Source of the DNA: Branchiostoma floridae
Taxonomy: Eukaryota; Chordata; Leptocardii; Amphioxiformes; Branchiostomatidae
Direction: 5' to 3'
DNA: 64,000 nt
Assembly (NCBI RefSeq): GCF_000003815.2
Contig: NC_049982.1
Coordinates: forward strand, 14,347,704 to 14,411,703
Made by a program: the position numbers and the translations under genes. Under the pieces are notes generated by a model. The model worked only from the letters and a program-made list of their open reading frames with translations, made no database searches and was not told the origin of the DNA. Shown piece after piece: positions 56,301 through 64,000 of this stretch. Every line of letters begins with the position of its first letter. Within the stretch, counting starts at the first letter, position 1.

Positions 56301-59300
56301 TACTCTGCTGAATGCCTTTGACGAGTGGATTCAGGTACAGCTGTTTGAAGATTTTTTTCTGTTTGGATGAATGATATAATCCAAACAAAGCACATGTCTA
56401 CATGGAATGGGATATCATGTAGTTTTTACACGATTGTTGTGCTGAAAGGAATCCGCTTAAAGTTGTTAAGCTAAGGACTGGGTCATCCTGGTACATGTAT
56501 ATGCTGTACGTTCACGGTATGATTGCAAACTGATGATATTCTTGAGATACCCGTGTTCAGCAAAATTCAATTATCTTCTTAATATAGAAGGTTGTCTGAA
56601 TACCCTGTCCACATTTGGCTCAGTCACAGCCTGCTTGAAAAAGTAATGAAAATTATGCAGGGACAACTTTGACTGCATCATAGGATGAGTTTTATTCCTA
56701 CACACAGTCATGGGGACAGCATGGCTATAGATGGATGTTTTATAAAATAATATGTTTTACGCCAGGTGAAGGCAGGAGGGCGGAACTCCTCCAGGAAATG
56801 GTGCAGGAGGAGAGGGCTGGAGGAGCAGAGGTTCTACGAGATGGTCAAACTGAAGGAGCAGTTCAAGGACCTGCTGAAGGTGGGTTTGGGAGACAACTTT
56901 TAAGTTAAAACTAAGATTGCAATTGCTGAGATTTTGAGAGTTAGGATCTTTTGTCTATGTTACATGTCCAGTATGTCCTGCATGTGATATAATCAGTAGC
57001 TTATCTTGAGCTCTAAGTTGCTGTTTAAAGTTTTCTAACAATTTCTGCTCATGACTAGATCAAACACTTGTGCACATGAATAACTATAATCTAGGGTGTA
57101 TGGTTCTCAAGTATTTTTGTGGAAGTAAGGCACTAAACTTTAGATGTATCGTAATAGAAGCAGTAGCTACAGTAAATGTTGCACAGAATATTTCCTGAAG
57201 TAAGTTCTGTAGCTCTGTGTTTGTTTGCTACCCAGGACCATGGGCTGCTGGAGGGTGAGCAGGATTATTACTACCGTGAGGAGGAGAGGAGGAGGAGGCA
57301 TGGGGAGAGGAGGAGACTACAGGAGCTGAAGAGGAGACACGACAAGGGGCCCAGGAAGAGGAAGGTCCTCAAGTTGGAACATGAGGCAAGTCTAAAGACA
57401 TGTACAGTATCGCTTTGTGCAAAGTACTTAGAGATTGTGAATGAGTTAGTGATACATATGCACATGTACAATATTTTGAATTGTAAACATATGTCAGTTG
57501 ACTGTGAATTTATTCATATTTATTGATTTATTGATGTAAAGATAAGATATCCAGCTACATGTAAAGAAAATCCATGGTACTCAAAACTTTTAACATCTTG
57601 GCTTCACAACTTCTTATTTCATGGAGACACTGTGGTGTAACATGTGGGATATAAGTGCTGTATAACACAACCATAACCCCCTAAATGAATGCAAAACTAC
57701 ACATCTCACTCTATCCCGTACAGGACATAGAACTGAGTGGTGGAGATGATGATGATGATGATGAGGTTGACATTAAGGACATCGAGTTCAAGCTGAAACA
57801 CGACCTGAACCAGCTCCAGGAAACGTCCAATCAGACGCGCAGCTTCACACTCCGTGACGTCCTTCTCCTCAAGGTTGTGCTCTGCAGGTGTGTGAGGACA
57901 GGACATCAGCATTACTTTCCTGAAATTTTAAGACACAGAGCTAGTGGCACATATAAGGCATTTTAAGTCTATACCGACAAGGCAGTTGTTTGCTTCATTT
58001 GCTTGTTGTACACATCAAAGGAGATAAATGTATTAGATCTATATCAATGCTAATTACCGTACATAATCTTAAAATCATTAAAATGCTTAACTCCATCCTT
58101 TCCTCCCATGTTCCAGTGGCCTGTACCCCTTGGTTGCCATAGCAGACGACTGTAACACTTACAGGAGAGACTCTGAGCAAGTCTTCCATACCAAAGTGAG
58201 CCACAAATGAAATCTATTTCGATTTTTATTGTTACAGTAGTAAACTTTCAGTTCATATTCACATAAGGGCTTCTTGGAGCATGACTTTTTCAAAATAGAA
58301 TTTAAGGGAAAAGGATGCTAAAACTAGAATAAGGAGACAGAAAATATTTAAAAAATCTAATGCCTACCCCTTCTCAATTTTCAGATTGAATAAAAAAGGA
58401 GATAATGTATACTATACTAGAGAACTCATCTCAGATTTTTTCTGCTCACTTCCAGTCCAAACAGTTTGTAGTGCTGCACCCCACGGGTGTGTTCTGTAGT
58501 AACCCTGAGCCCCTCCAACTGCCACACACGGAGGGGAAACAGGGCGTGGCACAGCTCAAGGGACAAGTCAGCAGTAAGCACCAGCTGCTGGCTTACACGT
58601 AAGTTCCCTTTTCACTCACAAAATCTAGGAGGGCACAAAGCAACAACTCCCAACAAACATGATCTACCAGTATTTTTAGACGTATTTAGTATTTTTTATC
58701 AATTTGAATGAATGAATTTCACAGTTTGCTTGATAATCATCCTTTATTCAGCTTCAGGTAAGAAATTTGGCAATACTAAATAGAAATGTCAAATTTATAT
58801 TTGGCTATTACTTTCAATGTCAAGGGACTTGTAATTTTTTTCACGTTAATTATTTTGGTCAGGAATATCATCAATCAAATAAGGCAGTCAAAAGATCAAA
58901 ACTTGACCTCAAATCATTTTTCATTTTAAGATTCACTTTCCACTTTCTACAAGAATATATTTTCCCCTGATTCATGCTTTATCTTTTGTTTGAAGCATGC
59001 CAATAACATTGTGTTCTAATCCTGTCATATGGTAATGCTGCTTATCTTGTCCTGAATTTTGCCCCGCTAGTTCTCTACTGGAGACCAACAAGCCATACTT
59101 GGTGAACACCATGCGGATCCCTGCTGTACAGACCCTGATGCTGTATGCACACTGTCTGGACACCAACCAGGACTGTACCAGGTTGTCACACATCTGCTGT
59201 AATGGTTGAGTGTTGATTTCAAAGACTCAGTATGATTAGTAGGTCACAAAAAATAGCAGAACGATGAATTGATAATGTGATCTGAAAACAGTTTGTTGGT

Positions 59301-62193
59301 ACATTTGTCAAGCTATTTTCAAAATAATTAGGATGAAATGCTGTGCATTGTTTAAAATTTTACCTGGAACAAATGTAGATTCAGACTCTACATACTATGT
59401 GAGCATCTTCTTCAGACAGACTTTTACTTATGATTTCAAATATGCAGAGCTAATTCTAATGTGAAACATTAATAGGTGGTCTTATACAGATGAGTTTGAT
59501 AGATGCAAACCTACATATAGGTTCTCCGTCTTCCCAGGATAGTGTCTGACTACTGGCTGGAGCTGACCTTCCCTGAATCTGAGGCTGCACAACTCCTGCT
59601 GTCCTCAGTCATCCAGCTGCGGGTCACATGGGCCAAACTGCTGGGGCTCAGGCTACAGGGTGACTAAAGGAGTTTCTCAGAATTTTTTCTGGGTATTTTA
59701 TTTGGCATAGCTTCTTAAATGTAGCAGGCAAACAAGAAAGTTGTAATACAATGTATATCATTGACAAATTTGGAGGAAAATCTTGTAATTAGTAACTTGA
59801 ACAACCTACTTTGTAGATATTTTCTAAAGATATATTCCATCCTTTTATTTAGCCATCTTTCTTTTCAAGCTTTCCCCTAGATTATAACAGTTTTCTTGTT
59901 CCTGGCAGAGTCGAGTAGAAGAAAGAAGGATGATGATGATGAAGATGACACCAGTCGGAAGGCAAGGAAGCTGGAGAAGGTGTTGGCTCGCAAGCTGACA
60001 GAGTTCCTGAGCAGTGATGTGGAGTACTCCATCAGGAGGCTCGGCAACTCTGAGATCAAGAACCTCTTTGTAGGACCGCTGGAAGGTTTGGACTTCATCA
60101 ACCTACTTCGTAAAGTAACATGGGCCATGAAAGCCCTCATTTTCATACAATCATGGTGGAAATATTCATTTTTAAAGTCAAGAGACTGCCTTTGTTCATG
60201 GTTATGGTTTGATGTATTTTGGTTGAGTCAGGTCCTTTTGCAGCAAGAGATATATTGATTTTAGGTACATTGAGATCATTTGCCTTTTGTTTAGAATTGG
60301 ACCCCAGGGCAAGAAAACACTCCAACTGTTATCATGGGTTTACATGTCACATGATACAGCTTGATAAGAAAACATTTAACACAATAGTTAGTAGATTTCC
60401 ATGCAGGGATAGTGGTAAATGATAGCAACAAGTTAAATGAAAAATTAAAGTGGAAATGAAAATAGAGCAGCATACTATCATTAAGTGATAAAAATGATAA
60501 GACAGAGTTACTGCAGTGAAAATAAGCATTCATGGATGGTAATTTCCATGTATATATATAAAAAAAAACACATGACCAGTACATATATGTTTTATACTCA
60601 AACTTTTTACTAAATGACACTCAAGAAGTCACTTGCATTCAAACAAAGTTGATTTCCTAATACTTAACTAGTAAAAATACTTGTTTGAGATTTATGTAAG
60701 TTACTTACAGGGTGATGTAATCTTCTCACAAATTTTACTTGAAGAAATTGGTATTCAGAACCACATTGGTATGTGTTTAAAGGGAAATACTTTTCTCACA
60801 GTAGGTTCCACAGCAAACAAACCTGTGCCAACCCTGTTTTCCGGTGAGTGCAGACCCCACCCGACCAAAGGTGGTGTGCAGATCAACGACTACCTAACCT
60901 ACAACTGGTGAGCTGTGAAATGTTACTATCTGTGCAGCTGACTATTTTCAAACTATTCCAGTGGTGTACTTTTACCCTTCTATGAAACACCCTGTTATGA
61001 CACAAACAAACAGCAGTTAACAGTATAGATCAGTATGTGTCACACTGAAAAGTAAATGCTTTGGCTGTACAAAGGGTCAAGAAATTAAACCCGTAAAGAC
61101 ATGGGCAAATTTACATTTTCTGTCACATTTCATCATGAAAGTACTTTTTTTGTGTAATAAAGTTCTTGCAAATTGATAAGGTTTCTCATGGCTATGGTGC
61201 ATGTTTGTAAGGTTGAAGTTTCAGAAATCTGTATTTGTCACCTGCTAATGGCATTAGTCACTGATGTAAATCTATTCTTTGATTAAGTATTCTTTATGTT
61301 AGGTTTCCACTTACTTGTAATTTACCTGTATCTGTTTCAAATGTAACTTTTAATTGTAGAGTGCAATTCTGTTTTGAAAAAAAAAAGAATGAGATATAAT
61401 TTTGATGTTTAAAACATCATTATATACTTATCTGCCAAACTTTATTACCATCTAAACTTGAGGTGAATGCTTGGTCAAACTGTCGTATGCTTTAATTTGT
61501 CTGACCTCCCCAGCCTGCAGGATGATGGGATGTCTGTCCACAGCTTCATGGCGCACCTGCGGAACAGCTGGACCTGTCCCACCTGCCAGGTGGACATGGC
61601 AGTCACCCTGCTGGAGAGGCTGCAGCACCAGGACCAGTGTCAGAACAAACAAGGTGACGACAACACCTCTGTTCTAGGCCTCATCTTTGTGGTAGTAGCA
61701 GTGTATGGTCCTCTTTAACTCATTTGCTGTTTTAGTATAAGCCAAGCATGCTGCATGTAATGTATTGAACATGGATTTCTTCAGTTTTTTGCCTGTTCAT
61801 TTATTTATCTATCTCTGTCTTCTTTAGCCAGGGTAGGCCATCTAAGTGTAAAACACTGCTTTACAGTGGGGGCTGTCTGAATGTCTGCAAGAAGGACATC
61901 TTAATTTCAGTAGCAACATGACTATTAGTCCTCTATAAGTCTTGATTATGTGTCCAGGCCAGGTGCTTGCTCCATACCCTTTCTATGTGTAATGTATCTT
62001 TCTTTCTTTGTACCCAGATGTGTCTGTTGATGAGTCGAGGCAGCTGAGCGGCCCGTCCAGCCTGGAGAGACTGAGGAAGCCATGGTTCTGCACCACCTGC
62101 CAGCAGGAGTTCTCCTTCACTAACACTGAGATCCTCAAACACAGGAGAACTCATGCTCAACCTGCTGCCACAGGGGAAGGACCTACAACATGA
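44304..62193 (+). CDS. DHX34: ATP-dependent RNA helicase DHX34, DEAH-box family, 28 exons
   Basis: A nonsense-mediated-decay helicase. Exons: 44304-44863, 45069-45298, 45598-45680, 46262-46399, 46771-46960, 47886-47953, 49060-49209, 49584-49637, 49901-49972, 50342-50497, 50939-51046, 51202-51298, 51693-51840, 52074-52140, 52594-52701, 54863-54949, 56260-56334, 56766-56879, 57236-57385, 57724-57887, 58117-58195, 58456-58598, 59071-59181, 59538-59659, 59909-60085, 60802-60907, 61514-61653, 62018-62193. The total encodes 1290 residues in one frame. An Arg/Lys/His/Glu-rich N-terminus (~150 aa, longer than human) is followed by Walker [10 protein letters not shown], motif Ia TQPRR, DEVH split between exons 6 and 7, [11 protein letters not shown] and QRKGRAGRTGPG (motif VI). 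Winged-helix and OB-fold regions follow, and two C-terminal CxxC zinc-finger-like motifs (CPTC, CTTC...HRRTH). Intron 1 has a GG donor; intron 19 is GC-AG. Confidence 0.93.
45781..46060. repeat. Minisatellite plus flank, DHX34 intron 3
   Basis: Variants of CTATCCCTGTCCCTGGTACT, some with GAAATG inserted, repeat ~8-9 times to ~45957. They are followed by GAAATGCTATTCTTGGACTT and a unique flank that contains TTGCAACAAAGACCTAATTT. The same array and flank recur at 46985-47650. Confidence 0.85.
46985..47650. repeat. 26 bp minisatellite plus flank, DHX34 intron 5
   Basis: About 20 units of ACTGAAATACTATCCCTTTC plus CTTGGT (26 bases) run to ~47565. The centre is homogeneous and the edges are diverged. 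The same flank as in intron 3 follows (GAAATGCTATTCTTGGACTT, TTGCAACAAATACC), so both arrays belong to one dispersed family. Confidence 0.9.
48118..48368 (-). mobile_element. 5S rRNA-type SINE, minus strand, copy 1 (truncated)
   Basis: On the plus strand it starts with an ATA/ATC-rich tail, then CCAGTAGGTACCC, GAGGCTG, GTGGTCGAGGCAC, ATTTCGTGGAA-like sequence and GGTCCCCCATCCAAGCACTA. The last piece matches the complement of the 5S rRNA internal control region (GGTCTCCCATCCAAGTACTAACC). The 5S head breaks off at ~48365. It lies in DHX34 intron 6, between the two halves of the DEVH box. Confidence 0.75.
50545..50828 (-). mobile_element. 5S rRNA-type SINE, minus strand, copy 2 (near full length)
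   Basis: The body is as in copy 1, and a complete 5S-length head covers ~50713-50828. The plus strand reads CTACAGCATCTGATTG, GGTGGTCTCCCATCCAAGAA, CTATCC, TTGCTTAACTTC and ends with ACGGCCGTGCC, following the complement of 5S rRNA along its whole length. The tail has TAATGATAATACTGATAATA. It lies in DHX34 intron 10. A SINE3/Deu-like family is the best fit. Confidence 0.82.
53085..53830 (-). repeat. Dispersed element with ~150-160 bp units, minus orientation
   Basis: The reverse complement of the block at 42800-43600: it starts with TTTCAGCCATACCATAGGTATGG and a TTTC run, then has units marked by AAATGACCTGAAATTTGG-like sequence at 53191, 53343, 53496 and 53658. It lies in DHX34 intron 15. 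Confidence 0.78.
53950..54690. repeat. Degenerate tandem repeat, ~110-130 bp unit, ~6 copies
   Basis: Units contain GGAAGAGTCCATTCTTGCAT, then GGGGG, ATTTTTAAA-type tracts, TTTGGACT and TGCAATTTTACATGGGGTG. Copies are strongly diverged, so the array is old. It directly follows the element at 53085-53830 in DHX34 intron 15. Confidence 0.7.
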
Positions 62194-62838
62194 TATGAAA
62201 TTTTGGGTCATGTGGCTGTCTACATAACACTAGAGCAGAAAATTAAGATTAATGTTAACACAAACATACACAAGCTACGTTATGTAAAATACTTTGTGTA
62301 CAACATGGTACTTCTATAGATAACACTATCAGTGCTTATCTGTCAAAAGGAACAAGATGTTTTTTTAATGAAAAGCAGGCCAACTGAAGTGCTGGTGTGC
62401 ATGACATGTAAATCAACTTTTTGTAGCATACTGGACCAGGTGATCTACTTCGATGACCCATTTGTAAGGGGGTGAACTGAAGAAGAGAATAAAGAACCCT
62501 ATTCAGAGATTGCAATATTCACCCTTATCAGGAAGTTGTTGTCTACAGTCATAACTATGAATTTTAAGCAAGTGTTATTCACAGAGACTGTCACTTGCAA
62601 AGATTCCTTGGAAAAAGTATTGCAGGAACATTGCATAGGGTGAAGAACCAATGAGGATCCCTTATCAGAATGACTTTTTTGCATCCCCTTCACCTCAAAA
62701 CGCATTGATTATAGTGACAAATTTAAGAAGGTTGTGATACAATTTGGCCTTCGCCTTTGTTCTAATGTAATGAACTGTACACCTGAGGCTATGAGTGACC
62801 TTTAAGCTATTATGAAACACACTGTATACATTGTGTAA
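62194..62838 (+). other. DHX34 3' UTR
   Basis: Non-coding sequence from the stop codon to the polyadenylation signal. An earlier AATAAAG at ~62489 could give a shorter UTR. Confidence 0.55.
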
Positions 62839-62844
62839 AATAAA
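62839..62844 (+). terminator. Polyadenylation signal AATAAA for DHX34
   Basis: AATAAA followed by TTGTATTTG-type sequence, ~650 bases after the stop codon. Confidence 0.6.
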
Positions 62845-63502
62845 GTCTTATCAGTTGTATTTGACCAACAAATATTGATGATTATGTTACTTTATCAGGT
62901 TTATAATGACTTATTAGTTATTCAAGCTGTATTACTGGCACATAATGATCACTCATGATTCAGTATTTCATTAACTTTTTGCAAAATATTATTGGTCGAA
63001 TTGGATCCAAATGTTTGTTGTCGAGTTGCAAAATTCATAATTCTATTAGTAAGAGTTTTGACAGTTCCAGTGATAACTTCCCAAGGAAATGCACATAAAC
63101 ATGAACCCACCACCACACGTCTGGTATGCTTATCTTGCAGATAGTTGAAGTCATATCCGGTGGATCGTAGGAATACCCAAGTAGCTATGTAGGAAAACTA
63201 TAGCATTCTATAGGATTCCAATAGCTATAGACTGATGCAAAAATCAATGTACAATTAATGTGTATTTTCTCATTACGTAAATGAGAACGTCATTACACGT
63301 ACACCCCACAAACATCATAAGGGGAAAGACCATTGAAAGGCTTAAAGAATGACTGCATTTTGAACATAGGTTACTTAACTTAATCAGTTGCCTCGTAATG
63401 CATGGGTGTAGATGTTGCCTAGGTACAGTTTAGCGCACAAATAAATCCTCTGTGACAACAGAAGGTTTGGTTGACCTCCGTAGGGCAGCCACCGTTACCA
63501 GT
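62845..63502. other. Intergenic region; nothing recognised
   Basis: AT-rich sequence without credible open frames, RNA genes or clear repeats. Confidence 0.45.
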
Positions 63503-63572
63503 TATAAACGCGTGGCACTCTCGTCAAAGACATCCAAAGAGTGGCCACAGAGCAGAGACACAGGTTTTGTAG
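63503..63572 (+). promoter_or_regulatory. Possible TATA-box promoter and first non-coding exon of a downstream gene
   Basis: TATAAA at 63503-63508 is followed ~65 bases later by GTAG|GTAAGC, a strong splice donor at 63573. The segment between could be a short 5' UTR exon of a gene that lies beyond the window. Nothing else supports it. Confidence 0.3.
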
Positions 63573-64000
63573 GTAAGCTAGTATTTTTCTCTTTACTTTG
63601 AATTGCATCACGTCCCAATTTCCCGTTGGGTTTCAAAGCTAGAAGCATTTTTAAATCAAATTAGGCAAGTTAGAATCCATTAGAGTTGAAATATGTTTAT
63701 TACAGGCTGTTACATTTATAACAGTTTTGCTTCGCCATCAAAATGATATTTCTGTATCAAAAATCTTATTGCACCTTTATGTACAGTACATCAAGTTTTG
63801 ATGACTGTTAGAAAAAAACAGTATCTCTAAGTATCTTACCATAATCTGGTAACATTATGGAAATCTAACGTGTGAAAGAAGGCTCTGGTTACCCTTATAA
63901 ATGTTTCTTGATATCGAAGTTATTGACATATGTCTTGGTTTTGTATAACTAATAGAATGCAATTATGCGATGAAAGCAATCCGCATTTGCAAAAAAAAAA

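Overview
The window is animal nuclear DNA: intron-rich genes with GT-AG introns, animal-type polyadenylation signals, a high density of small transposons, and a single-exon rhodopsin-family GPCR. The gene set (UNG, DCLRE1A/SNM1A, DHX34, a W07G4.4-type M17 aminopeptidase lineage) together with lancelet-like repeats (5S rRNA-headed SINEs, CR1-like LINE tails) suggests a cephalochordate such as Branchiostoma. The species is an inference, not something the sequence proves.

Layout: 1-2.7 kb, an intronless class A GPCR (+). 5.3-11.9 kb, a 14-exon cytochrome P450 (-). 12.2-18.1 kb, uracil-DNA glycosylase UNG (+), divergent from the P450 across a ~320 bp shared promoter. 19.9-27.7 kb, DCLRE1A/SNM1A interstrand-crosslink nuclease (+). 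29.0-36.9 kb, a 15-exon M17 leucyl-aminopeptidase-like gene (+). 37.7-39.9 kb, a single large exon on the minus strand resembling the N-terminal part of REXO1, with an 11-residue repeat. 44.3-62.2 kb, the 28-exon RNA helicase DHX34 (+). The last 1.8 kb is 3' UTR, intergenic sequence and perhaps the promoter of a further gene.

All exon chains were built by hand from splice sites, codon phase and remembered family motifs. The P450 (462 aa), aminopeptidase (517 aa) and DHX34 (1290 aa) close in one frame. UNG and DCLRE1A each contain exactly one surplus base, and DHX34 needs a non-canonical GG donor at its first intron. UNG and DCLRE1A are two DNA-repair enzymes that sit side by side, and both carry a perfect PCNA-interacting motif.

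The most unusual content is mobile. (1) A 2.35 kb foldback element at 41581-43929 has a perfect 9 bp target duplication, 21 bp terminal inverted repeats and, inside each end, an array of ~23 bp hairpins at ~32 bp spacing. (2) A 681 bp LTR element at 33757-34437 has near-identical 177 bp LTRs that themselves contain a tRNA-like Pol III promoter, and its primer-binding site extends into the complement of almost a whole tRNA-Glu. Also present are hAT, PIF/Harbinger, pogo-like and other terminal-inverted-repeat elements with target duplications, three 5S-rRNA-type SINE copies, twin minisatellites in two DHX34 introns, and two opposite-facing copies of a ~750 bp element built of ~160 bp units.
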